Positions 27,350 to 40,570 of a stretch of 64,000 bases of DNA are shown one piece after another (the stretch's first letter is position 1; the number at the start of each line of letters is the position of its first letter). The notes under the pieces are model-generated. The model had not been told where the DNA came from. It searched no databases and was given only the letters and a program-made list of their open reading frames with translations. A program made the translations under genes and the position numbers. Origin of the DNA: Theocolax elegans (lineage: Eukaryota; Arthropoda; Insecta; Hymenoptera; Cerocephalidae); NCBI GenBank assembly GCA_026168455.1, contig CM047426.1:89989986-90053985 (forward strand). The letters are read 5' to 3'.

Positions 27350-29129
27350 GTAATAATGGCTAAACTATAAATATTTTTAACGTATAAGGTTTTAAAACTT
27401 TTTAAAAAGATCTTGTTTGACTCTGCAAACTCTTTATTCAGCAAATCCTTTATATTTGACCAATTGCATTTTAACAATTATAACCCAGATCAATCACCTA
27501 TAAATAACACCTAAAAATTTCATGCTTTACAATCTAATCAACTGTATATTTTAGGTAAAGTTAATTCGCAGAAAAAGAAAAACAAATGTAACGTAATTTT
27601 CATCGTATTATAAACCATTTATAGCGACATTCCAAAACTGCAATATCCACATTGTCTCGCTAAACTAGAATTTGCGCGAAGAGATTATAACGAGCTGGAG
27701 TTATATCCATAAGGCAATTAAGGCAATTAAACGAAACGAAAACTCGCGCGCGAGACACAGACTTTCAATAATTTTACGATCTCCGAGATCTCCGATAAAA
27801 TCCCCCAACGTTGAACTCGGTTCAACAAGACGCAAGAGAAAGAGACCGAGAGCGGGTGCAGATCGATGGTACGTAGCGTAAAAGCGCAAAGTGAAAAGTT
27901 AAACCTTTCAAAGCAGAAGAAGAGGAAAGAAAAACTTGTCGCTCCCTTTCTATTTTCACGTGGAAAAAAAAACGAGTGAAAAGTTAGTTGAGATTTATGA
28001 TTGTACCTCGGCGGAAGTTACGACGATAACACGTTATACATACGAATATTTGCGAGCGGAAGATTCGCCTTCGCTGATTCGATAATTTCGCGTGGAAGCT
28101 GAGCAAATTGGTGCCACTTGGAATACGTGCACACTAAGTCTGCGTAATTTTTGGTATTACTTTGGTAAACTAACCGAGAGATAAACGTTTCCTTGAATAT
28201 GTACAAATTTTAGTAGTGTTGTTAGATTTAATTGCTAGAATTAACAATTTTGCTTTGTAACGTTTCCAAGTGGCTGTTATACGCGAAAGAACGGCTTTCA
28301 ACCTATCGATGATATTATAATATTCGAGAATTTAATTGAATTCTCAACGCTGAAATTTTAAAGTTATTTCTTTAATTGTTACACTTTTTCGGCTCCAAGA
28401 GATATTTCCTCGCGTTAGAATCGATATAAATCAAATGAGAGTAAAAAATAACTTAATTTTCAACAGCGTAGTCTCGTTTGAGTTGTGAAATTTTAATTGA
28501 TGTTTCAAAATGCTCTAAAATAATGGTACTATTAACGTTTGCTGAACGACTGTTTATTGCATAAAGAAGTAATTAAAATGTTACATTTCAAAACGTTAAA
28601 TCACCGTTCCTTTTTCAGTACAAAAGAACATTTAATTATTCCATGAAAGAAACATCAATCAGAAACATTGTATTATAAATTAAGATTGACACAAGGAAAT
28701 GCAATTATTTGATTATAAAGAAGTTTTCTTCGCTTTACTACAATAACTTTTATAACACGATTAAATTTCTTTTTAATATTATAAATAAAATATAAAATAT
28801 AATATAAACGAGTAACAATATAAATAAATTCCCTTTTAAATCGATTAAATAATTTTCCGATGAAACGTCAAACTCGAAGTACGCAAAGAAAATGAACCGA
28901 TATGAAGAGAAACTGATGCGTATCCGGATGACACGGTAATCGATTCCACACGGACCACTTGAAAATTCAATCAGCAAGCGTGCGAAATATAAAAATGTTT
29001 GAGAACTCGGAAGATCCTCTCGAGGCTCAAACGAGCTAATTCCCAACACTTAATTTGCGAGGGAAGGAGGACTGTTTTATCGGATGTGCGTGTATAATAC
29101 ACATAGCGATAGACACACACACACGCAGA

Positions 29130-29450
29130 CACATAGAGTTATTCGAGTCTCGGCGCGGGAAAGCAACAGTTTCGCGCTAGCGCGGCGTATACACAGAAAC
29201 GCGCGGGGGCACAAGGGGACTGTATAGTAAACCGAGTGGCTTGTTTATGGCGGGCCGCAGTTGCTCTTGGTGCGGAGTCGAGTTTATAATGCCATAACGA
29301 TGCCTTTGTGCACTACTGCGACGTTGTCCTTTGTTGGCTCGCACTGGTTTACCGATTTCTGATTGTCGCTCGGTACTTCCATTTTCCGGGAGCTTCTGAT
29401 AATGCCGTTGTTTAATTTCAAACAGCTTTTTCATGGCGTTCACGTGTGAG
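29130..29450. promoter_or_regulatory. Complex GC-richer patch with Hox/Cdx-type motif
   Basis: It holds GTTTATGGC (29243-29251), a posterior Hox/Cdx-type core that recurs in the 38.2 kb patch, and CCTTTGTTGG (SOX-type). A CA repeat lies at its left edge. The minus-strand open frame across it (29177-29443) is Gln/Arg-rich and unrecognised. A conserved non-coding element seems likelier than a gene. Confidence 0.2.
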
Positions 29451-29932
29451 CCTCTTCGGTTTAATTGCTTTTATTTTTTTGTTTATTTCCTCTACACCTC
29501 CGTCATCTTTCTTTATGGAAATTTAGACATCGTAAATATGCAATTCGATTCGCTTGTAAGAGCCAATAAATATCGCGTGCAATTTAAGTTTCTTATATCC
29601 ACATTGAAGCTATTACACATTATTAATCAATTTCTCGCCTGTGTGTACGTGTATAAATATAAATCCGGGTATAGCGCACCGTGCATCGAAGTGAACGAAA
29701 GCTCGATTAAATATTACAAGGATTTTCCTATATATGTATACCTATATAAATCTTGGCAGCCGTATGATACGGAAGCTTAATCATAAATTCGACGGCACAA
29801 GTTTAACGTAATGAAGCAATTACCTAGCACAGAGAAATTCATCTCCGTTATAATACTTGTTTAGAACAAAGTCCTCTGAAACGCAGTAAAACAAGATCTA
29901 ATCGATTAGGTTACGGTTCATCGGCGCACACC

Positions 29933-29940
29933 TTTCTCTA

Positions 29941-29975
<35 letters not shown>

Positions 29976-29988
29976 GCTCTTCTCTCTG
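29933..29988. repeat. Interrupted CT microsatellite
   Basis: CT dinucleotides with a few T, A and G interruptions. Confidence 0.95.
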
Positions 29989-30190
29989 TTTATATATACG
30001 TATACGTATATACATAGAGGTGCACACGATGCTTCGTTTTCCGTTGATTGTGAAGCGGCCGTGAAGGCGCGGGCGGCTCAAACTTCGCTTTTCCCGCTCC
30101 GGCGAACCTGCGCCCGAAAATGGATGGGTATCCGACCTGTACGAAACTTGCCTATCAGACGCGCATAAATAAATCGCTTCGAAGTAAATA

Positions 30191-30211
30191 CCCCCCCCCC
30201 CCCCCCCCCCC
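30191..30211. repeat. Poly-C run of 21
   Basis: Twenty-one consecutive C, followed by CT-rich sequence. Long C/G homopolymers are unusual in AT-rich DNA; the complementary G-run can form a G-quadruplex. The exact length may be affected by sequencing slippage. Confidence 0.9.
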
Positions 30212-33002
30212 GTCTCCCACTCTCTCGCTCTCGCTCTCGCTCTCTATGTTTTGTCCTGAAATTCACTCCAAACTATTTCCCGATTAATAAACGTTCGCGT
30301 AACTAGGATGCTGTTGTAGGTGCTGCTGCGATATCGATTAACCCGAGAAACGAGGGAGATGTTCTCTCTTCATCTCTAAGTACGTAGGCAATGTAATTAT
30401 AACCTCGGGGTTCTTGAATCTAAATGTTCATCATTTCGCTGATGAGAATATTCATTTCAAAGTTTTACAAGTTACAACTGTTACCGCATCAATTTCTTTC
30501 ATTTTTTTTTTCAAACAGTCACTATAGAAATTGATCAGGATTATCATTTTTATTTTTCGGTAGAAAAGAAAATAGATAGATAATTTTGAACCGAGTGGTA
30601 AAACTCGACATACCCGATAAACTCGTAAATAACGCAGCAATACGAACAATTAAAAATCCTTCCATCTAATATCGCGCAACGCAAAACTCCTAAATTTCCT
30701 GTGAAATTTCCCATTGCCGTAAAAAATGGGCAACACTTTACCAAAAAAAGTACGAAAAAAAAATGAAAAAAAAGAGAAATATTCGTAGCCTTCTAACTCC
30801 ATTTGTTCCCCAATCAATGTAACACCCAGCACGGACTCGTTTTATTTACAGCTACGCTTGGAGATACAAAGTTTTTATCCATCGGTGCCGAGCGAATAAA
30901 AATTTATCGGTACCGAGTGCAAACAAAAGGTTCGAGTACAGTCACCCTAGCCCTCTCTATACATATAACGTTATACACACGCGCACACGGATACTCTCTC
31001 GTAATGAATTTGCGCGCGCGAGTTTGAAGATCATTCGCAAAGTGGTACGTCCCTCTCGCGCGTTAATTTAAATCTCGTGTTTTCGTGCCTCGTTAAAATC
31101 AGCTGGTACTTTGGGTTTGCACGCGCGGCTGCGTTTCTCGGTATGGTTTTTGTTGCACGAGAGAGAGAGAGTGAGAGAGAGGGAAAGGGGGTTGGACGGT
31201 TAGTTATGTGCTTTTTGCACAGGGACAAAATTTTCAGCGACAGTATTATTTTGGATACTCGTTTAGCGCTTGTACGCGCTTAATGGTTTTGAAGTACTCG
31301 GTCATTTGTCTTTATAAGGCTTTTGTTTAAATGTTTCGTGAGTTATCGTTGATCCCATCTGTTGATGGTAACTTTAATCATACTTTTTGAAGGTTCAAAC
31401 ATTTTTCACTGAGACGCCTATGTTTTTATTTAGAGAAAATACGCGAACGCGTTCGTATTTATTTATTTTTTTCTTTTTCAACGTACTAGTTGCATGTTAC
31501 TATTTTTATTTTATCCATGGTACTGTTTTTCGTTACAGTATTTTCGTTTTGGTTATTTAATTGGATTCCATGTCAATTCATGCTTTTCATTTTTCAAAAT
31601 TTTAAAAGAAATTATATTGTTAATATTAGAAAATTTTAATCTTAATAATATGTACATTTAATTATTAAATACGTAGAGTGTAAAATTACGATAGTAAATA
31701 ACAACAGTTTTTTATACGTATGAAATTTAATTCCACAAAATAAGATCACTCAAAACTCACATAAAAAGTATTCTAATTAAACGAGATCGAAAGAGGGAAA
31801 AAAGGAAAAAATAAATTAAACCATCGCTAGCTAAACCGTCAAAATGATCCAATCCACCCTCTTAACTATTTGCACACACCCACGCAGTGGGTATACCAAG
31901 ATGAGGCTAGTAGAATACGATAATAGATCGATAATGGAAGAACGGGGGGTGTGCGAAGGTGCAGGGAGTCTGATAAGACCGAATGAGAGAGAGAAAGACC
32001 GAAAGATGCTGGTAATCGGAGAGGCCATTGTAGGCGAGCCCGGGGTGTCGCAGGAAGTGAGCTTCAGTTAACCCCGTGTCATCGACGAATCAATAATGCT
32101 CCATCTCACTCTCTATCCTCCTTCAACTGCTCAGTGCTCTATATATGATATACATATACAAGATACTTTTTTCTACATTTTCGCATTCGGTTGAGGACGT
32201 ATTGAATTTCCATTGGGATGGTTTACTTTGCAGCACTTGCACGTTGAGTAATTATTTTAACGGCAAAACGAAAATTAATTTAATCTTAACACTTTGATAA
32301 GCTTCGTTTGATTTAAAATAATTATGGTTACTTTACTTTAAAAAGAAAAAGTTGCTTAACGAAACCTTGAAATATCGTATCGTATCGTATCGTGGCAAAC
32401 CACACTTGCAGCAGAAAAACTTCCGTGCGAAATTTTTGCGATTTCCGTTCACGAGAAGCCTCACACGACACCTTCAAGGGAACGGACATGACGTCATACA
32501 CACCACCTCTTTTACTTGGTCCTCAGGTGATAGATGTGCGTGTAGTTCTATACGTGTCAAATTACACGAGAATGGGTTAACCTATTAGTTTCTTAGCGGA
32601 TATTTTATAGTCGATTGATTTTTTTTTACCTATTAAAAGAAAAAGAGAGATAAAATGACGTGAAAAATATGAAATATTTATAGTTTCTTTTGTAACAAAA
32701 GTAAAAATTAATCTTACAGAATTAAAGATTGAATTTCTACAGTTAGTTGTCTCTGTTATTTGTTGTCGCGCAAGATTAGCTTTTAAGATAATGTTTATTC
32801 ATTAGTATTAAAAGGATAAACAGTAAAATATTATTTACCAATTTGAACTATTAAAGAGTAGCTCAACTTTTTAATCGAACATCAATGGCTTTACGAACTT
32901 TTCTTATTAGTCGAAATAATGGACAAGTTTGGTTTGAAAATTTGACCGTAAATATTGGGATTTCCAATGTCTGCAGTGGAAATGAAAAAGAAGTATCTTT
33001 TT

Positions 33003-33025
33003 TATATATATATATATATATATAT
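33003..33025. repeat. TA microsatellite
   Basis: Eleven or so TA units. Confidence 0.95.
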
Positions 33026-36000
33026 TTAAAGTTTGTCGCAAATATTTTAATGGACGGGCTGAATGGAATCCTTTCTGCAAATAAAGTATTTAAATGAAAC
33101 TCGGTGGAATCGTGTTGACACAACACAGAATACAGTGTATAATGCGCATGGACATTTGTTGAAAAAGTACTTTAGCTAAACTAATTTTGTTAATTTCAAT
33201 TATTTACATGTTTTCAATTAATTCATAAATACATTCGAGTAATTGAATAAAATTGCGTATTAATATTTTTTTATTTATCTCTTGTCGATATAAATAGTCC
33301 CTGATTTTTGCCACGTCAGATCAAATTATCAAACATTTATGTACGCGTACCGTTAACATTTTAATTTACAAAATATATTGGATTTTTTAACCGACCTACA
33401 TGTAAATCTGTATGTACATCAAACTGAAATATTAAACGAAAATACTCCAACATCCAATTAACATCTGAGTAAATAACTTTTGCCATTTAAAAATACTTTC
33501 AAAATTTCGAAGTCAGTCTAGCTTATAAAATAAAAAGAAACGGAATGATGCATAAGGAATATATGTCAACCATCGAACAAACTCTTGTACCACCCGAGAT
33601 TCTCTTCATTCTCGTTCTATTTTCAGTCAACTTACGCGTCACCTTCCCCACATTCTTTCATTTAATTTTTATAATTCCTTCCTTTTTCCTCTCTTTGTGT
33701 GTATGTATGCATTTATCACGACCCTTGACCCGACCAACTAATAAATTCTCTTTATCTTGTTCTCTATTTAGTTCTCTAAGCTCGTGTTTTGGCGGTTCTT
33801 TCTTTTTATCCTTGCGTTTTTCATTACTTACACGTTTTGTTCTTATTTCCATTTTTATTCCTTTCATTTTGTATTCCCTAAGTGACAAAATTCTACTCGA
33901 ATTTTGATTTTCCTTTTCCCTATTTAGAGACATTAAAAATAGACAGGTAAAAATGAGGTCATTTATTTGGTTTTTAATTCCATAGCTGATTGATAATTCT
34001 GAAGTTGATATACGAAATTTTGGCATTAAGTCAAATACATTCGAATTCATTTGTCGTTGAATGTATTAAACAAATAAATAAAATTTAGTAGTTTGCGCGT
34101 AAATATATTTTCATTTTCTCGTAGAAATATTAGAAATAGAAATAGAATATTAATCAATTTGGCGAAATTTTTAATATAAAATTACTTGAATGTAATCAAA
34201 TGTACGTTGGACAAAATATATAATATACTTTGACAAGATAATTAAATTTTACGAATATTTCAATTTTCTAAAATATATTTTACGATTCAAGTATAAAGAT
34301 TTAATAAAAACGCTCTTATAATAAGCCTTGGAGCAATTCGAAAAATTCCGGAAGACTTCCGTTATTGCAAACCAGAAGAAAATAGCCAATAAAAAAATAT
34401 CTCATAAAGAGCCCGAAACCGTTACATTAACAATTCTCGAGAAAAGTTTCTTTTTTCATCCCTCTTCGTCGTTGAGAAAAAAAGATAATAAAAATTGTAT
34501 ATCCCTTCTCCCAAAGGGTGCTCGTCTTCACCTCTCTTGTTTTACACTATAGCGCTCGTTACTTTTATTTATTTACCTCAAACGGCCGAGACTTTCAGGT
34601 GCCGCGACGCCTTTACAGCCCGTTTATGATGCGCGACTACTTGGCTATACTTTTTTTTCTTTTATACAGGCCATCTCGTGTACATTGTACATTTGAGTAG
34701 TAAACGCGCGTCTTTCTGCGATAACGGATATTGACGTGCAAGGATAACGATTGCCGATGTTTTGCCGTTTGCACTTGGATAGAATGCTAAATGTATCGAA
34801 AAGTTTGAGTACCGCCAATGAGGATATGGTTTATTGGATTTTAGGCAATGCAAATATCCGTCGTGTTGAAATTATGTTTCTGATAAAGGAAAATATTTAT
34901 GAAATACATCCAATAGTTAGAAAATCAATAAATCAAATATTAACATAAATATTTGTCGGTCGCACCTCGTAAATGCAACGATATACGTAACATTTTATTA
35001 CAAATATCGATGCGCACACCTATATCGCTCGATTGTTTCTACGTCCAAGTGCAAAATTCAGATTAACAAGCGCATTAGGAATTCGGGAGAAGGCCTACTT
35101 ACCAATGATTTACCGGTATTTTTAAGCTCGTGACAGTTCACCGTACGTGTAGCTCAATTTCCATACACAAATCACTTAAGAAATGTATACCAATAAGAAA
35201 GATAATAAGAACACGGCGGAAATAACGAAGAGTAGCGCTTCCATCCATGTGGGCAGGACAATGTTCCCCCATTTTTCTCTTTTTTATTCATCCTCGCCTC
35301 GATGCACGCACGTCTTTCTCTTGATCGGCTCTTATTTCGCCTCCTTATATTCTCTCGCGTATATCTTTATACCTTTTCTTTCTGCCATCGCATTGCCTTT
35401 TCTTTTCCGTGCTTTTAAAGGCGTGCGGATCGTCTTTCTTCTTCGGAGAGAAATCAAACGTGCTCTTTTCTAGATTTTAAGAATTTATTGTCGAGCCGAG
35501 ATTTGCATACTATTATACGGCATTGTACAAAAATTTTATAAGCGCACTTATTTTTCGGTTTACTTTTAATTTTTCGTTTGTTACGTCACGACTATATATT
35601 ATATGCGTACAATAAAAACTGACGTCTATAAAATAAATTTGGATGCCTTCGTTCTTTTTTGTACCTACAATTTTTATAATTTTGACAAATAAAATGGTAA
35701 ATTAAAACAAAAGAATAACGTACATTATTTCGCAATATACGTTGAAAATAAAAGTATTCATATCCACACGCGAATATTCTCGCAATATTATTCGGCTGAC
35801 GCAGCGTTCATTTTTGGTCGCATTACTGAATTATTCAACTGCCCAGCAAATGTCAGACTCTGGGAAGCTCGAAACATCTTAATCCTAGTTTTGTTACTCG
35901 GGTGTCTCTGCACCGAACCTCAGCTGCATTTTGCACGATAATAAACTTATTATTATTCTCTTCCGTATAATACTAGTTTAATTTAGTACTTTATATGAAT

Positions 36001-36040
36001 ATTAAAAAAACACTTTTCATTGATCAACGAACAAATTTAT

Positions 36041-36089
36041 AATGAAAATATTTGACAATGGCTTCATTTTTTTATGATTTCAGGTGAGT
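36041..36089 (+). other. Recursive splice site 3 (ratchet point, zero-length exon)
   Basis: The junction lies after 36083. The acceptor has an unbroken seven-to-eight T run (about 36067-36073), then TATGATTTCAG, joined directly to GTGAGTT. There is no AG for more than 60 bases upstream, giving a long AG-exclusion zone, and TTTATAAT at about 36034-36041 is a possible branch region. The 17-mer is identical to sites 1 and 2. It lies 8,824 bases from site 2. In known recursive splicing such a site is used once the previous segment has been removed, and the regenerated donor (exon end plus GTGAGT) then attacks the next acceptor. The sequence shows the site directly; its use is inferred. Confidence 0.8.
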
Positions 36090-36136
36090 TCGTTTGGCGA
36101 CCGAAAAGCATCTAGAAATGAAATTTGCGTTTTATC
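36084..36136 (+). other. Possible recursive-splicing exon after site 3
   Basis: Fifty-three bases separate the ratchet point from TATC|GTACGT, a moderate donor inside a run of alternating GTAC/GTATAC sequence. One frame stays open, one hits TGA at the junction, and one hits TAG. Beyond the donor the sequence becomes (TA/CA)-rich low-complexity intron. The exon is predicted only from position and a donor-like hexamer. Confidence 0.25.
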
Positions 36137-37955
36137 GTACGTATACGTATACACACATATAGATATATATACATAAACAAATATCTACATATGTCTATAT
36201 GTATTTGTAATAGTATTTAATAGCAGTTTTATGTTCTTTTATTTTGGCTTGTCATTAATTTCGTTTGACATTTTAATTAAATAGTTGATTGTTTTACGTG
36301 AAAAAAAAACCAAAAATATAAATGTCGTTGTAAATATAAATAACTCTTAACGATGAGAAACAGTAAACACAAATGGTAAAACAATTTTTTTTATAAATTT
36401 TGTTTATTGAAATGTTATACGTTAAGTACGTATAACCTTAAAATAAATAAGTATACCGAATAAGTAACGTAAAAAAAATGAGCATAATCTAGGAAAAAGG
36501 AAAGAAAGAAGCGCGAGTTACACGCAGGAGAATCTCGTAGTTAAGCCAGGACAGGTCAGCCAAATTAGCGTAGGTCAAAAAAGGTCGAAAAGATAGAATT
36601 CGCGTGTGTCTGTGTGTTTTACGTGTCTCTATCCATACCGGGGATAAACTCGCGCTAGTTTCGTGCACACACAAGCGCCATCGGAAGACCAACGACTAAT
36701 CGCAGAGAGCCGCTCGGTCAAATATTTACCGAAGCCTCTCGCCCGTAAATCGCCCGTCGTACGTGTTATCCTCCTCGATTGCTCGAGTCCCCTTCTCGCG
36801 TATATACACCAAGGTAACCCTCTTCCTCGCACGTGTGATACTTACTATACGTTTTGTAGGTTAATTTTGATTAGACGTATACGCGCTGATAAAACGGATA
36901 ACGTAAAAATCGAGCGGTCAGTTATTCCTTTTTTCTGTTTTTCATTTCTACGCGACTCTAAAAGTCTGTGTAATATTTCGTTGAATTTAGGTTTAATTGG
37001 TTGTAGATAAGAATTACTAATATTTAGGTAAAATTTAACGTGTGTAAGGCAACACATAATTACGTAAGCCGTTCATATATATCACTTTGGTGCATATTTA
37101 AGACACGTGTTATTTCCTATTAAATATGTAATAATATATAAAATATAGTATTATTACCCAACACGATATTACGATCTCGAGTTATTTTAGATACGAACAA
37201 AACTTTTCTAATCACGTAGCAAAACTAATGTTTCATCAAGATATTTCTTTATTTTGCCTCTTTTAGCGTAATTATCTTGGTAAATTTCATCATTTCGTGT
37301 GGGATTTCAATCTAAATCCAATTTTATCTACGCGATACGAGTTAACATCGCTGTAGATTCCCATCCCCTTATTCTGTGAGCTCGCAACACCATACTTACT
37401 CGTCATCTCGTTAATTTACTTTTTCTTCGGTTATTTCTAACTTTTCCCAGATTGTTCTTTACCCTTTTAATTACGGAGCTCTCTTTACCTCTATACGTTT
37501 CATATCTGCGCGTATAACACGTCCATTTCGAAAAATAAAATTTCGTTGATGTACGAGGTTCTTTGTCTCGCATCTTGAATTTAAAAGCTACCTGATAAAC
37601 TTCTCGATCTAATCCAACGTCAAAGCGCATTTTCCTCCATACCGGAATAAAGTTCGATCAATCTTCCGATGGTGAAATTGCGGAAAACCGCATTCTCCAT
37701 ATTCTCGCGCGCTCTCGTCCGCATTATAATATTCTCTTGCGGTGAGAGAAGGAGAGGAGCATCGACTCGTAAATTCATCCCTCGTTTTCTTTATTATTTC
37801 TTTTTTCGCCAAGTCTATTGTTCGCCAAGATCCCTCAATTTTTATTCCGCGATATTATAGCTTTTTATCTAGTTTATTCAAATTTATATTTATCGCGTAA
37901 GTGCACATATATATATATATGCTCGGGAATACCATTTTAATTCAATAAAAATCAG

Positions 37956-38042
37956 TTGGATATTAATATGAGAAATTCAAGTTATAACTCGGATAATCTT
38001 CTGTCGCAAAATCTCAAATTTACTTACTCCAAAAGACGGCTG
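37956..38042 (+). CDS. Possible small coding exon (unrecognised, low confidence)
   Basis: An 87-base stretch is flanked by ATCAG on the left and a strong donor CTG|GTAAGTGAG on the right. It is open in one frame for exactly 29 codons (beginning Leu-Asp-Ile-Asn-Met, ending Ser-Lys-Arg-Arg-Leu), so it would be a phase-0 cassette exon. The predicted peptide is rich in Ser and Asn and matches nothing I know. The acceptor is poor because the bases before the CAG are A-rich. A chance match of a good donor to a short open frame is the main alternative. Confidence 0.15.
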
Positions 38043-38149
38043 GTAAGTGAGAAAGAGAGAGAGGGAGAGAAAAATCTCTCTCCCCCTGTATATATATATA
38101 GGTTTGCCGATAACGAAGCGAGCGCGGAAAAACGGTTTAGTTGAAATCC

Positions 38150-38290
38150 GTGATTAACTCGCCTTAAAATAACATCGCCCGGGCTTTAGTCGTCGTTTAC
38201 GTCGTTTATGGCTTTATTTCGCGCACGAGCCGCGCATTGGATTAAGCCGACCTGCGGGAAATGAGCTGCTTTAGGCAAAAACTAAATATG
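38150..38290. promoter_or_regulatory. Complex patch with Hox/Cdx-type and Otx-type motifs
   Basis: It contains CGTTTATGGC (about 38203-38212), GGATTAAGC (bicoid/Otx-type) and a CGCCCGGGC palindrome in about 140 bases of non-repetitive, GC-richer DNA. It lies just downstream of the possible 87-base exon at 37.96 kb. Function is inferred from motifs only. Confidence 0.2.
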
Positions 38291-40349
38291 GATAAAAGGT
38301 TAAAGGATAACGAAGAAAAATGCGATAGATTTTTCAATATAGTATAGTGGTTAACAAATTTTTCTTTCCCTCATTTTCATTTTACTTTCTTTTTAATTTC
38401 TAAGAGAGTTACGGCTTAATCCTCCTATGTATTAGCATGATTTTTAAATGCGCCCGTCAGTATTTATTAATAGGTAGATATTTCATTAATGTAAAATTAA
38501 TATCCTGGATATTGTACAAATGTTGAAAAGTGATATTATACTTTTATGTTTTATTGCAAAATCAAATGTATAATTAAAAAAGTTAATTAATATCCTCAGT
38601 AGTGCAGAGGATTTGCGTATTATACAAGTATATACATAGATGTATTAAGTGAACACGAAATTATTCCCTTCAAATTAAAAATTTATAATTATGATAATAA
38701 TTTAATATGCCGAATTATTACGTGTGTATCGAAAGAAAAATAGGTCATCAATGAATAATAATGTAATGATTTGCAAAGATGTTTTCTAATACAAATGTTG
38801 TACTTGCAACATCCAGATTATCTGTAAATTATAAAATAAACGCCTATATACTGCACGAGAAAGATACTTCAAAATGTCTTACCATTAATCGATATAAATT
38901 CCTGAGATAAAATATAATTTATGTACATTGAAAGACGTCTTAATATACGCGAGTTTTAACGTAAATATCAGTACAGGTAGTATAGTATATATAAAATATT
39001 ACAATTATCAAGTACGACAATTGAGTAGGCGAAGATATCGGAATGCCTCCACACGACGGTCGTTGTTACTTCGGGCCTCAGTTTGTCGCTTGCTACGATC
39101 GTCGATGCTCTACAGGTGTGCACTTTACGCCTCTTGGCAAAGCCTCTGCATTAACTAACCCTCTCTATTTTTTTTCGCCTTGCGCTTACACAAGCGTTTA
39201 CTGAAAAGCCTCTTTGTCGAACCGGTCGAGCTTGCGAAACAAGCTTAAACGATAATTTCTAACACTTTAACAATTTTCATACAACACGTCGATAATCCTT
39301 ATTGAATTTTAAGTTTTACAACTAGTCTTAATTATAATAATGTAAGCTACACATTAATGTCTAAACTTCTTTTTCATACTCGGTATTATTGTTACGAAAA
39401 TAAGCTATAAATCATCACATTTTCATTTAAATTGTATTTCGTTTTTGAGTTTAACAATAAAAAAGTAATTTCGAACGTGTAATTGAAATTTTGTCTTACA
39501 ACCATGTTACAAGGAATTTAATTTATATTAACTATATACAATGTGTATTATTTAAATACTGTTGCTTAACATTCCTTGGCGTGAAACAAATACTTTTCAT
39601 TCGGAGAATCTAATATAACATTCTAAAGTTAAGTATTTCATTATACAACAATGTATTCAATGAATCGTATATAGAAACATAAAAAGCTACTCTTTAAATC
39701 AATTAGTAATAGCAAAAAATTTGCATTTATATAATTAATTATGCGATTAGATAAATTTTTTGAACATCATAATTATACGCGAATGTCTATTGTTCAAAGA
39801 TTTAGAAACATATAGAAAAAACTGATTAATACCGGAACAAAAGCACAATAATTGTAGGCATATCAAACCAAGCGTGATGCATTAAAACCTCATTAGAATC
39901 GATAAACCACGTGGTCCGTAATTACTGAAAAGAATAAATGACGATCGCTTCCTCGTTGTCATTTGTTGTTATTGTTGTTATTATTTTTTTTCTTCAATCC
40001 TACCACTGTTCAATTCGATACATATATGCATATATATATGTTTATCCACACATACACACATCGTACTTCCGCGTTTACGAGGAATATAAAAGTGTTTTAT
40101 CAAATATTTACACATGTCATCGTTTACAGTACGGGCCCGTTTAAATTTATACGCATTTCCTTCGACGCTCATGCGAATAAACTTCCCGACGACTTATCTC
40201 GCAAGCAATAAACTGACGGTTTCAAGGTTACGTGAGGTTACTAACCGCAAGAGAGGCTAAAAATTCAATTTTCCCGAGAGACAAATTCTTCTTTTTTCGG
40301 TTTTTTTTTCAACTTCTTTTTTTTAATCAGTGGATATAGATTTGGTCTT

Positions 40350-40570
40350 AATTGATGAATCGCGCCCGGGTAAAAACTCTCAAACTCAATGGTGCGCTCG
40401 CGGAAACATTAATTACTTTAATGAGCTTAATGGAAATCCCGCCTTTAGCGTCACTACTTGATGCTCCTTTTGGAATTGCCCATTTCCGTTGGATAAATTT
40501 ATTTTATTCTCTCGCGAAAATCGTCGATTTAATTCGTTTTTTTTTTGCTTCGAATATTACCTTTGTAAAA
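40350..40570. promoter_or_regulatory. Homeodomain-motif cluster
   Basis: Within 26 bases (40408-40433) there are three TAAT-core sites: ATTAATTA, TTAATGAG and TTAATGG. They lie inside a 200-base patch of higher complexity. The 82-residue + frame across the patch resembles no known protein. A homeodomain-bound intronic element is the reading offered. Confidence 0.22.

Larger units (their letters stand above)
27260..36083 (+). other. Intron segment between recursive sites 2 and 3
   Basis: 8.8 kb, mostly AT-rich, with no recognisable gene. It contains a GC-richer complex patch at about 29.1-29.45 kb, a CT-rich tract and a run of 21 C near 30 kb, a small ATCGT repeat near 32.37 kb and a TA repeat at 33.0 kb. 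Nothing else stands out apart from ordinary low-complexity intron sequence. Confidence 0.55.

Noticed and set aside
27540..27562. Fused TTTTAG|GTAAAG junction 295 bases after ratchet point 2
   Set aside because: The upstream tract is mixed rather than U-rich and the site is too close to a much stronger one; probably chance.
32504..32532. Fused CCTCAG|GTGATA junction
   Set aside because: The donor half (GTGATA) is poor and the acceptor tract is broken by GG; it falls well short of the four strong sites.
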